DNA of 64,000 bases from Hyphomicrobiales bacterium (GCA_026400535.1 JAPLOU010000022.1:1-64000), one strand, 5' to 3'. Numbered from the stretch's first letter, positions 1 to 11,308 are shown. Numbers and translations are program-made. The notes: a model not told the origin generated them from the sequence alone.

Positions 1-314
1 CGGGATTGCGTGCGGTGCAGGAACAAGGCCAGCGGATAGGCCAGGACCAGCGCCAGCAGCGTCGCGATGAACGACAGCCAAACCGAATTCCATGTGGTTT
101 CGAGGGTGAACGGGTCCTCGAACAGGCTCCTGAACGTGGCCAGCGATAAAGCCGGCACCATCGCGCCCGTTGCTCCGGTTTCGTTGAAGGCCATGCGACC
201 GAGGCCCAGCATCGGCCACAGATAGATCGCGCCCAGCAGAAGCAGCGCCGGGGCAATCAGGGCAAGCCCGGTCAGCCGCGCACGGAGCGGCTGTGCGCCC
301 TGATCCGCGCTCAT
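1..314 (-). CDS. ABC transporter permease, N-terminal part (truncated by window edge)
   Basis: Reverse-strand translation from ATG at 314: MSADQGAQPLRARLTGLALIAPALLLLGAIYLWPMLGLG..., hydrophobic permease N-terminus; overlaps the end of the downstream-numbered ATPase gene. Confidence 0.75.
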   Translation of the reverse strand, partial: MSADQGAQPLRARLTGLALIAPALLLLGAIYLWPMLGLGRMAFNETGATGAMVPALSLATFRSLFEDPFTLETTWNSVWLSFIATLLALVLAYPLALFLHRTQS

Positions 315-1366
315 GAGGCAGGCCGTGCGAAGACCAGCGTGTCCGATGGCGACCAGATCAGGGACACCGCGTCGTCTGGTTGCACCATGGCGCCCGCCCC
401 CGACGTCTCGACCGTGACGCGGCCGGCCTGCGTGTCGACCAGCACCTCAAGGCGGTCTCCGACAAAGACATGGCTCCGCACCACGCCGCCAAGGCGGTTT
501 TGCGCGCCGGCCTCCACTTCCGGACCGGCAAGGACGATGCGCTGCGGCCTGAGAAACAGCTCAAGCACGCTGGCTTCGGGCACGGGATGGGCTGTGCGCA
601 CGAGACAGCCGCCCAGCACAAGGCCCGCTTCGCCGCGCTCAATGGGCAGTATCACGCTGCGGCCGACGAACTCCGCCACGAAGCGGGAGGCGGGACGCTC
701 GTAGATCGTGACCGGATCGGCGATCTGCTCGACGCGGCCCTCATTGATCACCGCGATGCGGTCGCACAACGTTAGCGCCTCGGTCTGGTCATGGGTGACA
801 AACAGCGTGGTGATGCCAAGCGACCGCTGCAAGTCGCGGATTTCAAGACGCATGGCGTCGCGCAGCCGGGCGTCAAGGTTCGACAGGCTCTCATCCAGCA
901 GCAGGACATCCGGTTCGATCACCAGCGCGCGGGCAAGCGCCACCCGCTGCTGCTGGCCGCCGGAGAGCTCGCGCGGTTTGCGGGCCGACAAACCCTCGAG
1001 CCGCACCTGGGAGAGGGCCGCCGCAACCCGCCGGTCACGCTCGCTGCGTCCGACGCCGCGCTCATCGAGCCCGAAGCCGACATTGGCCGCCACCGACATG
1101 TGCGGAAACAGCGCATAGGACTGGAAGACATAGCCCATGTTGCGCCGGTGGGCTGGAACCCGCGTCACGTCGGCGCCCAGCACCTCAATCGTGCCCGCCG
1201 AGGGCTGGATCAGCCCGGCGATCATGCGTAACGTCGTGGTCTTGCCGCAGCCGGACGGTCCGAGAAGCGCGACGGACTCACCCCTTGCCACCGACAGCGA
1301 CACGTCCGCCACCGCGACCGTCTCGCCATAGCGCTTCGAGAGGCGGTTCAGTGTGAGGTGCGACAT
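311..1366 (-). CDS. ABC transporter ATP-binding protein (spermidine/putrescine/iron type)
   Basis: Walker A GPSGCGKTT, signature LSGGQQQRVALARAL, Walker B LLLDESLSNLD, TOBE-like C-terminus; likely start MSHLTLNRLSKRYG. Confidence 0.9.
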   Translation of the reverse strand: MSHLTLNRLSKRYGETVAVADVSLSVARGESVALLGPSGCGKTTTLRMIAGLIQPSAGTIEVLGADVTRVPAHRRNMGYVFQSYALFPHMSVAANVGFGLDERGVGRSERDRRVAAALSQVRLEGLSARKPRELSGGQQQRVALARALVIEPDVLLLDESLSNLDARLRDAMRLEIRDLQRSLGITTLFVTHDQTEALTLCDRIAVINEGRVEQIADPVTIYERPASRFVAEFVGRSVILPIERGEAGLVLGGCLVRTAHPVPEASVLELFLRPQRIVLAGPEVEAGAQNRLGGVVRSHVFVGDRLEVLVDTQAGRVTVETSGAGAMVQPDDAVSLIWSPSDTLVFARPAS

Positions 1367-1374
1367 CCTGCTGG

Positions 1375-2460
1375 TCAGCGCACGCTGATGATTTCGCGCC
1401 GCCAGCGGTTGTTCCACTGATCGCGCACCTTGGCGATCTCGGCCCAGTCGACAGGGATCATCCGGGCCCGGTTTTCGGCCGAAGCCGCCGTCCGCGCCAG
1501 TGCTGCGGGCGCGACATCGGCCTGCGCATTGGTCGGAGCGTAGAACATGCGTTCGGTGAAGGCCTTCTGGGCCGCGCGGGAGAGCGCATAATTCACGAAG
1601 GCCACGGCGGCGGCCCGGTTCTTGGCGCCTTCCGGGATGTTAATGGTGTTGATCTGAAACACCGACCCTTCCGGCGGCAGCACGACCCCGAGCCGGCCGT
1701 TGGTCTCATCGGAGTAGAGCTGGGCCCGCGCGTTCCATCCAGTCGCGACCCGCACGACACCGTTGAGGATCAGGGTGTAGCCATCGGGGTTCGGATCATA
1801 GGTCTGGATCGATGACGCCAGCTCGCGCAGCTTGCTGATGCCCGGATCGATGCTGCGCACGTGGTCGCCACCGGCCATCTTCGTGACCATCGCCGTCATG
1901 GCGAGGCCCTGGATGTTCGGCGGCGCCGAAATGGCCAGGAGACCGCGAAGGTCCGGCCGCCACAGATCGGCGAGCTTTGTCAGCGGCGGATTGAGGTTCT
2001 GCCGGTCAAACACCAGCACAAGGTGATCGTAGGTCACGGCTGGCCCGAAGGGACCGCCCACGGCCCGCGCTTCGGGGTAGAGTTCGGCGAGCGACGGCGC
2101 TTCCTCCGGCGTGATGCGCGAGAACAACCCCTCGGCATTGCCGATGCCCGAGGTCGAGACGTCGAAGATCACGACATCGACCTGCGGATCGGCCTTCTGC
2201 GCCCGGATCGTGCCGAGCATCTGGGCGGAGGTGCCACCAGCGGTGTAGTTCACCTTCACATTCGGAAAGGCGCCCTGGAACGGCTCGACCACGGTGCGGA
2301 TGTAGTTGTCCTGGAAAATGCCGGCATAGGCCATCAGCGTGATCTGGCCCGAGACGGCCGTATTCTGCGCGAAGGCGGGACCGGACAGCGCGAGCGCCGA
2401 CGATGCGGCCAGGAACCGCCGACGGCTCAGTCGGGATGACAGTGGCGGGATGGACTGCAT
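1375..2460 (-). CDS. ABC transporter substrate-binding protein
   Basis: Tat/Sec-like signal (SRRRFLAASSALALSGPAFAQ) followed by extracellular solute-binding fold sequence; clusters with ATPase and permease. Confidence 0.85.
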   Translation of the reverse strand: MQSIPPLSSRLSRRRFLAASSALALSGPAFAQNTAVSGQITLMAYAGIFQDNYIRTVVEPFQGAFPNVKVNYTAGGTSAQMLGTIRAQKADPQVDVVIFDVSTSGIGNAEGLFSRITPEEAPSLAELYPEARAVGGPFGPAVTYDHLVLVFDRQNLNPPLTKLADLWRPDLRGLLAISAPPNIQGLAMTAMVTKMAGGDHVRSIDPGISKLRELASSIQTYDPNPDGYTLILNGVVRVATGWNARAQLYSDETNGRLGVVLPPEGSVFQINTINIPEGAKNRAAAVAFVNYALSRAAQKAFTERMFYAPTNAQADVAPAALARTAASAENRARMIPVDWAEIAKVRDQWNNRWRREIISVR

Positions 2461-2535
2461 CTGTGCGGATCCTTGTTGATCGCGCCAGCATGCACCGGCT
2501 GGCTTCAAGATGGCAAGCTTCGACGCAACCGGCGC

Positions 2536-3159
2536 TCAGCCCGGCTGGTGGTCCTCGTCCTTGACCTCGTGTTTCAGGATCAGCGGGGTCTGACTGAGGG
2601 CGAAGGCGATCGTCAGCGGCATGATTCCCCAGACCTTGAAGCCGACCCAGAAGTCGGTCGAGAAATTGCGCCAGACAACCTCGTTGACGGTGGCGAGCAC
2701 GAAGAAAAACAGTCCCCAGCGGAAGGTCAGCTTGCGCCAGCCCTCGTCGGTCAGGCTCATGACGCTGTCGAGCACATAGGGCAGCAGCGGACGGCCCAGC
2801 GCCAGACCGCCCAGCAGCACGCAGCCGAACAGGGTATTGACGATGGTCGGCTTGAGCTTGATGAACAGCTCGTCGTGCAGGGCCAGCGTCAATCCGCCAA
2901 ACACCATCACCACCACCGCATTGATCAGCGCCATCCGTGGCAGATGGTTGAGCAGGACCTTCGACAGCACCAGCGCGGCGAGTGACGCCACCATGAAGAT
3001 GCCGGTGGCCACGAAGATGCGCTGCTCGCTGCTGACGCCGAACCAGCGGTCGCCATAGGAATTGGCGAAAAAGAAGATCGCCAGCGGCCCGAATTCGAGG
3101 CCAAGCTTGAGCAGCGGGTTGACCTGATGCTCCGGTGCGGATCGGGCCTTGTGCGTCAT
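2536..3159 (-). CDS. Inner membrane-spanning protein YciB / septation protein A family
   Basis: [26 protein letters not shown]...; upstream-adjacent to ftsY as in many alphaproteobacteria. Confidence 0.88.
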   Translation of the reverse strand: MTHKARSAPEHQVNPLLKLGLEFGPLAIFFFANSYGDRWFGVSSEQRIFVATGIFMVASLAALVLSKVLLNHLPRMALINAVVVMVFGGLTLALHDELFIKLKPTIVNTLFGCVLLGGLALGRPLLPYVLDSVMSLTDEGWRKLTFRWGLFFFVLATVNEVVWRNFSTDFWVGFKVWGIMPLTIAFALSQTPLILKHEVKDEDHQPG

Positions 3160-4307
3160 TGTCCCCTCTCCAGTCCAGCCACCGCCCGCGCGAAGTCACC
3201 CGCATCGAAGGGCTCGAGATCATCGACGGCCTCGCCGACCCCGATGAAATGCACCGGCAGGCCGAATTTCGATGCCAGCGAGACCAGAATCCCGCCGCGC
3301 GCCGTGCCATCCAGCTTGGTCATCACCAGCCCTGTCACCCCGGCCACGTCGCGGAAGACCTCGACCTGCGCCAGCGCATTCTGGCCGACCGTCGCATCCA
3401 GCACGAGCAGCACGGCATGCGGAGCCGATGCGTCAACCTTGCGCAGGACGCGGACCACCTTGGCAAGCTCCGCCATCAGCTCGGTCTTGTTCTGCAGCCG
3501 CCCCGCCGTGTCGACGAGGAGCACGTCGGTTCCGGCCGCCCGCGCCTGCGTCAGCGCGTCGAAGGCAAGCCCGGCCGCGTCGGCCCCCTGTTCGCGCGCG
3601 ACCACCTCCGCGCCGGTCCTTTCGCCCCACACCTTGAGCTGTTCGATCGCAGCGGCGCGGAAGGTGTCGCCCGCCGCCAGCATCACCGAACGTCCCTCGG
3701 ACCGGAATTTCGCGGCCAGCTTCCCGATGGTGGTGGTCTTGCCCGAACCGTTGACGCCCACCATCAGGAGCACGAAAGGCCTTTGTGCGCTATCCACAAC
3801 CAGCGGCTTCGCCACTGGCACGAGAATATCCTGGACCTCCCGCGCCAGGATCGCCCTGACCTCGTCGCCGGTGATGCCCTTCTCGTAGCGGCTTGATCCG
3901 ACCACCTTGGCGACACGTGCGGCCGTGTCGACGCCAAGGTCAGCCTGGATCAGGATGTCTTCCAGATCATCAAGGGTCGCCGCATCGAGCCTGCGCTTGG
4001 TGAACAGGTCGGTGATTCCGCCCGTCAGCTGGGACGATGTGCGGGAAAGCCCTTCGCTGAGGCGGGTCCACCAGCTCTTCGTCGGCTGGGCGGGGGCCCG
4101 CTCTCGCGCCCCGGGCAAGGTCGCAGGCGATGGCGGGCTCTCGCTGACCAGCAGCCGAAGGTCAGGAGCCGCCGGCGCGGTGACCTCTGGTGGCTCCGGA
4201 GGAACCGCCGGTGCGTCATCAGGTTCCGGCTGCGGGCTTGGCGGGGGCTTCTCCCCGCGCCCGAACAGACGGGCCAGAAAGCCCGGTTTCTTGATCTCAT
4301 CGCTCAT
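3156..4307 (-). CDS. ftsY: Signal recognition particle receptor FtsY
   Basis: NG domain motifs [45 protein letters not shown]. Confidence 0.96.
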   Translation of the reverse strand: MSDEIKKPGFLARLFGRGEKPPPSPQPEPDDAPAVPPEPPEVTAPAAPDLRLLVSESPPSPATLPGARERAPAQPTKSWWTRLSEGLSRTSSQLTGGITDLFTKRRLDAATLDDLEDILIQADLGVDTAARVAKVVGSSRYEKGITGDEVRAILAREVQDILVPVAKPLVVDSAQRPFVLLMVGVNGSGKTTTIGKLAAKFRSEGRSVMLAAGDTFRAAAIEQLKVWGERTGAEVVAREQGADAAGLAFDALTQARAAGTDVLLVDTAGRLQNKTELMAELAKVVRVLRKVDASAPHAVLLVLDATVGQNALAQVEVFRDVAGVTGLVMTKLDGTARGGILVSLASKFGLPVHFIGVGEAVDDLEPFDAGDFARAVAGLERGQ

Positions 4308-4372
4308 CGGCGCGCTGCATCCTGACGCTGCCAGCCTTGCGGCAGGCCTTCACTGTCGTTACCCGGTTCCGC

Positions 4373-5146
4373 ATGACACCAAAAGACACCATCGCGCAAC
4401 AGCCCCCGATGCCACCGACCGAGGCGGACATGCTCGCGCGCGTGCTCCATCGTGACGCGATGATACTGGTGCTCGACAAGCCGGCAGGAATGCCGGTGCA
4501 CAAGGGGCCGGAGAGCGCGCAAAGCAAGCTCAATGCAGCAAGCAAGACAGGCGGCCATGCCGATATGCCGCTCGACCGCTACTTTCCCGCGCTGCGCTTT
4601 GGGCTGCCCAGACCGCCGGAACTGGCCCACCGGCTCGACCGCGACACCTCGGGCTGTCTGGTCCTCGGACGCCACCGCCAGGCCCTGACCCGCCTCGGCG
4701 ACCTGTTCAAGGCCGGGGCCATATCGAAAAGCTATTGGGCAATTGTCGAAGGATCGCCTCTCGAAGACGCCGGACGCATCGACTTGCCGCTCGGCAAGCT
4801 CGATCCCGCCCGCGGCTGGTGGATGAAGGTGGATGGGAATGGCCTGCCATCCGCGACGCGCTGGACGGTCCTTGGCCGCTCGGCAGACCGCTCGCTGACC
4901 TGGCTTGAGCTTGAACCGTTGACCGGACGCACCCATCAACTGCGTGTCCACTGCCAGGCCTCAGGCTGGCCGATCCTCGGCGATCCCGTCTACGGCACGG
5001 GACCGCGCTTCGGCGGTCCGGGGCTGCATCTGCATGCCCGCGCGATCACGGTTCCGCTGTACCCGAACAAGCCCCCGGTTCACGTCGAGGCCCCTTCACC
5101 CGCTCACATGCGCCAGCGCCTCGCTGCCTGCGGCTGGCCGGGCTGA
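4373..5146 (+). CDS. RluA family pseudouridine synthase
   Basis: AHRLDRDTSGCLVLGR and GRTHQLRVHCQASGWPILGDPVYG motifs. Confidence 0.92.
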   Translation: MTPKDTIAQQPPMPPTEADMLARVLHRDAMILVLDKPAGMPVHKGPESAQSKLNAASKTGGHADMPLDRYFPALRFGLPRPPELAHRLDRDTSGCLVLGRHRQALTRLGDLFKAGAISKSYWAIVEGSPLEDAGRIDLPLGKLDPARGWWMKVDGNGLPSATRWTVLGRSADRSLTWLELEPLTGRTHQLRVHCQASGWPILGDPVYGTGPRFGGPGLHLHARAITVPLYPNKPPVHVEAPSPAHMRQRLAACGWPG

Positions 5147-5149
5147 CCC

Positions 5150-5437
5150 TCAATCGATTGCGTCCATGGCCCTGGCCAGCGTGATATCGAGCGCGCTGAC
5201 ACCATCCGCATCATGGGTCGACAACGTGACATCCACGGTGCGGTACACATTGGACCATTCCGGGTGATGGTCCATCTTCTCGGCGATCAGCGCCACGCGC
5301 GTCATCCAGCCGAAGGCGGCGTTGAAATCGGCAAAGACGAAGCGCTTGGTGATGGCGTCGCGGTCCTGCACCTCGGCCCAGCCGCTGAGCGACGCAAGCG
5401 CCTGGCTGCGCGTTGCCGGATCGAGTTTGCTGGCCAT
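5150..5437 (-). CDS. 4a-hydroxytetrahydrobiopterin dehydratase
   Basis: [20 protein letters not shown]...[32 protein letters not shown]/DCoH family. Confidence 0.9.
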   Translation of the reverse strand: MASKLDPATRSQALASLSGWAEVQDRDAITKRFVFADFNAAFGWMTRVALIAEKMDHHPEWSNVYRTVDVTLSTHDADGVSALDITLARAMDAID

Positions 5438-5468
5438 GGCTTTCTCCCGTGACGGAACCTGTCGGATC

Positions 5469-6023
5469 TCAGATGGCCCGCCTGAGACGTTCGGCAAGCG
5501 GATAGGCCGCCTCCACGATGTAGGGGCCGCCGCCCGTCGAAGCGCGGGAAGAGTAAAGGACAAACCGGCTCGCCGTGAACTGCAGCGGGCGCAGCAGCGC
5601 ACGCGTCGACAGATAATCGGCCACCGCAAGGGGCGATGCGCCCTTGAGGCGCCCCAGCGTGACATGGGGCACGAATTTTCGCGTTTCCGCCGGCAGGCCA
5701 ATTCGCCGCATCAGCCGTTCGTGTTCGCCCTGAAGTTCGGTGAGAGCCGCGCTTGGCGCCACGCGCGCGAAAATCGAATGAGGCTTGTCGCCGCCGAAAC
5801 TGGCGATTTCATTAAGCGTGACAGTGACCGGCCCACGCTGGATGTCGGCCAGGAAATCGACGGCGTCGCGGGCGGTCGATCCATCCACATCGCCGAGGAA
5901 GCGCAGGGTGATGTGGTAGTCGGATGGCTCGATCCAGCGCGCACCCGAGAGACCGCCGCGGTGAAGGGACAGAAGAAGCGCAAGATCAGGCGGGACTTCG
6001 AGACCAGTGAACAGACGGGGCAT
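5469..6023 (-). CDS. thpR: RNA 2',3'-cyclic phosphodiesterase (2H phosphoesterase)
   Basis: [11 protein letters not shown]..., two H-x-T motifs ([18 protein letters not shown]). Confidence 0.9.
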   Translation of the reverse strand: MPRLFTGLEVPPDLALLLSLHRGGLSGARWIEPSDYHITLRFLGDVDGSTARDAVDFLADIQRGPVTVTLNEIASFGGDKPHSIFARVAPSAALTELQGEHERLMRRIGLPAETRKFVPHVTLGRLKGASPLAVADYLSTRALLRPLQFTASRFVLYSSRASTGGGPYIVEAAYPLAERLRRAI

Positions 6024-6123
6024 GATTCGCTAGCTTTCCCGAAAGCTGTAACAATTGCGAGACGATTGCCGCCGCATGAAGCTGGACAACCGGTCGGGCG
6101 CTGTCAATTCGGCTGGCCGCCGC

Positions 6124-7182
6124 TCAGGGGCAGGGATTGCCGCGAAGCTGGTGGATGGCGTCAAGCTCGGCCTCGAGTTCGGGCGTGATCCGGCAGGCGA
6201 GCGAGCCCTCCACGCAGACCTTGAGCTGCTCCATCGAAGTCGCACCGATGATGTTCGAGGTTGTGAAGGCACGGCTGGTGACGAAAGCGATCGCCATCGC
6301 CGCCGGGTCGAGCCCGTGCTTGCGCGCAATCGCCACATAGTCGGCGACAGCCTCCTCCGAACCCGGCGTCTGGTAGCGCTGGGCCCGGTCAAACAAGGTG
6401 GTGCGCGCGCCAGCGGGTCTGGCGCCGTTGAGGTATTTCCCGGTCAGGAAGCCCTGTGCCAGCGGCGAATAAGCCAGAAGACCGACCTGTTCGCGCACAT
6501 GGATCTCCGCCATGGCGGTCTCATAGGTGCGGTTGAGCAGGTTGTAGGCATTCTGCACTGTCTGGACGCGCGGCAGTGCCCTGGCCTCGGACGCGAACAG
6601 AAAACGCATCGTTCCCCAGGCGCTTTCGTTCGACAGCCCGATATGGCGCACCTTGCCGGCCTTCACAAAGCCATCCAGCACCTCGAGTTGGCTCTCGATG
6701 CTGTTTTCATCCGGCAGCGGCGCGGTTCCGGAGGTGCTGAACCGCGTCGGGTTCGAGCCCCACGGCATCGGTCGTTCCGGCCAGTGAAGCTGATACAGGT
6801 CGACATGGTCGGTTTGCAGCCGCTTCAGCGAGTTTTCGAGCGCGTAGGTCATCTGGGCCTTGTCGAGACGGCCCTCCTGCGGGGGGTCTCGGAACCAGGT
6901 CATGGCCGAACGGCCGATCGTCTTGGTCGCGAGAATCACCTTGTCGCGATTCTTGCGGGCCTTGAACCACGAACCGATGATGCGCTCGGTCGAGCCTTGC
7001 GTCTCCGCCTTTGGCGGAATCGCGTACAGTTCTGCCGTGTCGAAGAAATTGATGCCCTGGTCCAGCGCGTAGTCCATCTGCCGATGGCCATCCGCCTCGG
7101 TGTTCTGCTGGCCCCAGGTCATGGTGCCGAGGCAGATCTCCGACACCTTGAGATCACTGCGGCCAAGCGGACGGTACTGCAT
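6124..7182 (-). CDS. Aldo/keto reductase
   Basis: MQYRPLGRSDLKVSEICLGTMTWG...GINFFDTAELY...YQLHWPER. Confidence 0.93.
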   Translation of the reverse strand: MQYRPLGRSDLKVSEICLGTMTWGQQNTEADGHRQMDYALDQGINFFDTAELYAIPPKAETQGSTERIIGSWFKARKNRDKVILATKTIGRSAMTWFRDPPQEGRLDKAQMTYALENSLKRLQTDHVDLYQLHWPERPMPWGSNPTRFSTSGTAPLPDENSIESQLEVLDGFVKAGKVRHIGLSNESAWGTMRFLFASEARALPRVQTVQNAYNLLNRTYETAMAEIHVREQVGLLAYSPLAQGFLTGKYLNGARPAGARTTLFDRAQRYQTPGSEEAVADYVAIARKHGLDPAAMAIAFVTSRAFTTSNIIGATSMEQLKVCVEGSLACRITPELEAELDAIHQLRGNPCP

Positions 7183-7235
7183 GGGGACACTCCGGGAGAA
7201 GGGCGGGACGGGAACCGGGAAGCACCGCTGGCTGA

Positions 7236-7919
7236 TCAGCCGGGAGGCCTGATGCTGTCAAGAAACTTCTCGATGGTCGGCAGGATGCGTCCAACGATCA
7301 CCCCGACCCCCTCGGCCGTGGGATGAATGCCATCGGGCTGGTTGAGGGACCGGTCGGCGGCGACGCCATCGAGGAAGAAGGGATAGAGGACAAGACCGTG
7401 CTTGTCGGCCAGATCGGTGAAGATCCGGTCGAAACGTGACGTGTATTGCTGCCCCAGATTGGGTGGGGCGCGCATGCCGGCGAGCATGATGGCCATCTTT
7501 CGCTCCTTGAGGCGCAGGATGATGGCCTCCAGCGCGGCCCGTGTCTGGTCCGGATCGAGCCCGCGCAAGGCGTCGTTCGCGCCCAGTTCAACGATCACCC
7601 CGTCGACGCCGTCCGCGATCGACCAGTCGAGGCGGTCAAGCCCGGTCTGGGTGGTGTCGCCCGAGACGCCGGCATTCTCGATGATCACCTTGCGCCCCCT
7701 TGCCGCAAGCGCGCGCTGCAACTGGACGGGAAAGGCTGCCACCGCCGGCAATCCGTAGCCCGCTGTCAGGCTGTCGCCGAAAGCGGCGATCCTGAGAGGA
7801 CGGTCCGCCGCCACTGCGGGGGCAGGGGACGCCACCAACCAGATGGCTGCGGACACGACAATCCCGGACAACAAGCGGAAAAGACCATCCGATACCTTGA
7901 AACCGACGTAACGAAGCAT
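7236..7919 (-). CDS. Arylesterase / GDSL-SGNH lipase (TesA-like)
   Basis: IAAFGDSLTAGYGL, VIVELGANDALRG, DGIHPTAEG SGNH blocks; divergent from YbbA/YbbP-type ABC genes. Confidence 0.9.
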   Translation of the reverse strand: MLRYVGFKVSDGLFRLLSGIVVSAAIWLVASPAPAVAADRPLRIAAFGDSLTAGYGLPAVAAFPVQLQRALAARGRKVIIENAGVSGDTTQTGLDRLDWSIADGVDGVIVELGANDALRGLDPDQTRAALEAIILRLKERKMAIMLAGMRAPPNLGQQYTSRFDRIFTDLADKHGLVLYPFFLDGVAADRSLNQPDGIHPTAEGVGVIVGRILPTIEKFLDSIRPPG

Positions 7920-7995
7920 GACCTGCCGAGGGCGCTGAAACACTGGCGCGAAGCGGTTTGCTGTCTGCGCCCCCAGAAAGATCGTCATCAACGCC

Positions 7996-8691
7996 ATGTC
8001 CACCCTGATCGAATTGCAGAATGTGGAGCTCAGTCTGGGCAAGGATGCCGCCCGCGTCCACATCCTGAAGGGCATATCACTCGCAATTGAACCGGGCGAG
8101 GCCATCGGCCTCGTCGGGCCATCCGGGTCCGGCAAGTCCAGCCTGCTGATGGTCATGGCCGGGCTTGAGCGGGCCGACAGCGGTTCGGTCCTGATCGAGG
8201 GCGTCGATCTGGCCGCCATGGGCGAGGACGCGCTGGCGGTCTTCCGCGGCAAGCGCATCGGAATCGTTTTCCAGTCCTTCCACCTTGTGCCGACCATGAC
8301 GGCACGCGAGAACGTCGCCCTGCCGCTTGAGCTGGCCGGGCGCAGCGACGCTTTCGCCCGCGCGGACGCCGAATTGCGCGCCGTCGGCCTCGGCGACAGG
8401 CTGCACCACTACCCGGCACAACTGTCGGGCGGCGAGCAGCAGCGCGTCGCGATCGCGCGCGCCGTGGCACCCGATCCCGCCATCATCGTCGCCGACGAAC
8501 CGACCGGCAATCTCGACGAGACCAATGGTGCATCTATCGTCGACCTGCTCTTTGCGTTGAAGCGCGAGAGGGGCGCGACCCTGGTGCTGGTCACCCATGA
8601 TGCGGGGCTGGCCGCGAGATGCGACCGGACCATCCGCCTGCGTTCCGGCGCGATCATGGCTCCCGAAGCGTCGCCGCTGGCTGTGGTCTGA
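7996..8691 (+). CDS. ABC transporter ATP-binding protein (YbbA/LolD type)
   Basis: GPSGSGKSSLL, LSGGEQQRVAIARA, DEPTGNLDE. Confidence 0.92.
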   Translation: MSTLIELQNVELSLGKDAARVHILKGISLAIEPGEAIGLVGPSGSGKSSLLMVMAGLERADSGSVLIEGVDLAAMGEDALAVFRGKRIGIVFQSFHLVPTMTARENVALPLELAGRSDAFARADAELRAVGLGDRLHHYPAQLSGGEQQRVAIARAVAPDPAIIVADEPTGNLDETNGASIVDLLFALKRERGATLVLVTHDAGLAARCDRTIRLRSGAIMAPEASPLAVV

Positions 8692-8695
8692 CCCG

Positions 8696-11308
8696 ATGCA
8701 TGGAACCCTGCCCGCGACGGCCAGACGGCCTGGACCCCTGTCATCGGCTGCGCTCGCCCTGAGATTGGCAATGCGTGACCTGCGCGGCGGCCTGAAGGGT
8801 TTCGGCGTCTTCATCGCCTGCCTTGCCCTCGGCGTGGCCGCAATTGCGGCCGTCACCTCCACGGCCCGCAGCGTCGAGGAAGGTCTCAGCCGTGAAGGCC
8901 GCCGCATTCTGGGTGGCGACGCCGCCTTCGCCCTCGTCCAGCGTGAGGCCACACCGGGTGAACGCGCCTATCTTGCCGGCAAGGGTGCCTTGTCCGTCAT
9001 GGCCACGATGCGGGCCATGGTCAATGCCGGCCCGAAAGGCGCGACGTTGGTGGAGATCAAGGCGGTTGACGGGGCCTATCCGGTCGTCGGCGAACTTGTC
9101 AGCGAACCTGCCGCTCCGCTGGGAAGCCTGCTGGCCGAGCGGGAAGGGGCGTTCGGCGCCCTGGTTGATCCACTGATCCTGGCGCGACTCGATCTTCGCG
9201 TCGGAGACGTGGTCGATGTGGGTTCGGCCCGGTTCCGGATCAGCGGCACCGTGCAGTCCGAACCTGACAAGGTCGCAGCGGGCATCGGCCTTGGCCCACG
9301 CTTCCTGACCTCCGAAGCGGGCCTGCGCACCTCGGGCCTCGTCCAGCCCGGAAGCATGATCCGCTGGACCTATCGCCTTGATCTGTCGTCAGTGAGCGCC
9401 GCCACGGACGGCGCGGCGCTGGCCTATCTCGAGGCCGACGTGAGGAAGGCGCTGCCCGAGGCAGGCTGGGAAATCCGGACCCGCGCCAATGCGGACCCCC
9501 GCTTTGCCCGCAACATCGACCGGTTCAGCCAGTTCCTGACGCTGGTCGGCCTGACGGCGCTGCTGGTTGGTGGCGTCGGCGTGGCCAATGCCGTGCGCCG
9601 CTTCGTCGACATGAAGCGCATGGACTTCGCCACCCTGAAGGCCCTGGGCGCGCCAGGCTCGCAGGTTGTGGCGATCCACCTCGCCGAAGTCATGCTGATG
9701 GCGGCGCTTGGCATTGCCATTGGCCTTTTTGCAGGAGCCGGCCTGCCCTTTGTGCTCGCCGGCATGCTTGGCGGCAACCTGCCCTTGCCCATCACGCCAA
9801 CCATTGCCTGGACCCAGCTTGGCGTTGCCGCACTGTACGGACTGATCACAGCGCTGGTCTTCGCGATCCTGCCGCTTGGACAGGCCCATGACACACCCGT
9901 TTCGGCCCTTTTCCGAGATGCCGTGGCGGCCGACAACCGCCGTCCGCGCCGCATTTACCTGATGGCTTTCGCCCTGGCATTGACGGTCATGATCGCAATC
10001 ACGATCCTGTTCGCCCATGACGCGCGCATCGCCGCGATCTATATCAGCGTCATTGCGGCAGCCTTCGTGATGCTGCGCATGGTCAGCGCCGGCATCATGA
10101 AACTGGCTGCGGCGCTGCCGCACGCCCGACAGCCGTCGCTGCGCATGGCCATCGCCAATATGCACAGGCCCGGCGCCATGACGCCGGCCCTCGTGCTCTC
10201 CCTCGGGCTTGGCGTGGCCCTGCTTTCAGCCCTCGCCTTCATCGACGCCAGCCTGACGCGGGCGCTGACGCAGAACCTGCCCGAGCGCGCCCCGAGTTTC
10301 TACTTTCTGGACATTCCCAGCACGCGCACGGCAGAGTTTGACGACTTCGTTTCCAGCCGCTCCCCCGGCGCCGGTCTTGCGCGCGTGCCGGTGATGCGCG
10401 GCCGCATGGTCGCCCTCAACGGCGTACCGGTCGATCAGATCAAGGTCGCCGACCGTTTCAGCTGGGTTCTGGAAGGCGATCGCGGCATCACCTATGCCGA
10501 CGCGTTGCCGCAGGATTCCCGGCTGATCACCGGTGAATGGTGGGCAAAGGACTATCGCGGCGAGCCGCTCGTCTCCTTCGATGATGAACTTGCCGCGGGG
10601 CTTGGCCTTGTCGTCAATGACCGCGTCACCGTCAACGTACTGGGCCGCAACATCACGGCGCGCCTCGCCAACACCCGCAAGGTCGAATGGCGCAACCTCG
10701 GCATCAACTTCGTCATGCTGTTCTCGCCGAACACCTTTAGGGGCGCGCCCCACACCCATCTTGCAACGCTGACCCCGACGGCTGCGGTGCGGGCTCAGGA
10801 TGCCGCCCTGACCACCACACAGGACGCAGCGCTGCTGCGCGCCCTTGCGCAGAGCTTCCCGTCGGTGACCGCCGTGCGGGTCAGGGACGCGATCGAGGCC
10901 GCCAACGAGCTTGTCGGCAAACTCACCCTCGCCATCAGGGCTGCCAGCGGCATCGCCGTAGCGGCCAGTCTGCTCGTGCTGGCCGGCGCCCTGGCAGCCG
11001 GTCAGCGCGCACGGCTCTACGACGCCATGATCCTGAAGACGCTGGGCGCGACGCGCGGCCGCATCCTGCGGGCCTACGCCCTTGAATACGCCCTGACCGG
11101 TCTGGTCGCCGCAGTGTTCGGCCTGCTTGCCGGAACAGCCGCCGGATGGGCGGTGACGACACGCGCCATGAATATTGCCTTCGCCTTTACACCGTCTGCA
11201 GCAATAGGTCTGTCATGTGCGACGGTGGCGGTTGCTGTTGTTTTTGGCCTTGTTGGTACACTTCATATCCTTGGCAAGAAACCAGCCAGCTATCTTCGAT
11301 CACTATAG
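8696..11308 (+). CDS. FtsX-like ABC transporter permease (YbbP type)
   Basis: Long multi-TM protein with FtsX/MacB-like permease repeats, directly downstream of ATPase; likely start MHGTLPATARR. Confidence 0.9.
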   Translation: MHGTLPATARRPGPLSSAALALRLAMRDLRGGLKGFGVFIACLALGVAAIAAVTSTARSVEEGLSREGRRILGGDAAFALVQREATPGERAYLAGKGALSVMATMRAMVNAGPKGATLVEIKAVDGAYPVVGELVSEPAAPLGSLLAEREGAFGALVDPLILARLDLRVGDVVDVGSARFRISGTVQSEPDKVAAGIGLGPRFLTSEAGLRTSGLVQPGSMIRWTYRLDLSSVSAATDGAALAYLEADVRKALPEAGWEIRTRANADPRFARNIDRFSQFLTLVGLTALLVGGVGVANAVRRFVDMKRMDFATLKALGAPGSQVVAIHLAEVMLMAALGIAIGLFAGAGLPFVLAGMLGGNLPLPITPTIAWTQLGVAALYGLITALVFAILPLGQAHDTPVSALFRDAVAADNRRPRRIYLMAFALALTVMIAITILFAHDARIAAIYISVIAAAFVMLRMVSAGIMKLAAALPHARQPSLRMAIANMHRPGAMTPALVLSLGLGVALLSALAFIDASLTRALTQNLPERAPSFYFLDIPSTRTAEFDDFVSSRSPGAGLARVPVMRGRMVALNGVPVDQIKVADRFSWVLEGDRGITYADALPQDSRLITGEWWAKDYRGEPLVSFDDELAAGLGLVVNDRVTVNVLGRNITARLANTRKVEWRNLGINFVMLFSPNTFRGAPHTHLATLTPTAAVRAQDAALTTTQDAALLRALAQSFPSVTAVRVRDAIEAANELVGKLTLAIRAASGIAVAASLLVLAGALAAGQRARLYDAMILKTLGATRGRILRAYALEYALTGLVAAVFGLLAGTAAGWAVTTRAMNIAFAFTPSAAIGLSCATVAVAVVFGLVGTLHILGKKPASYLRSL

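Noticed and set aside
2006-3310. 434-aa minus-strand ORF overlapping YciB and the solute-binding protein
   Set aside because: Alternative-frame artefact; the same strand has well-supported YciB and SBP frames
6055-7326. 423-aa + strand ORF antisense to aldo/keto reductase
   Set aside because: No motifs; the AKR on the minus strand is unambiguous
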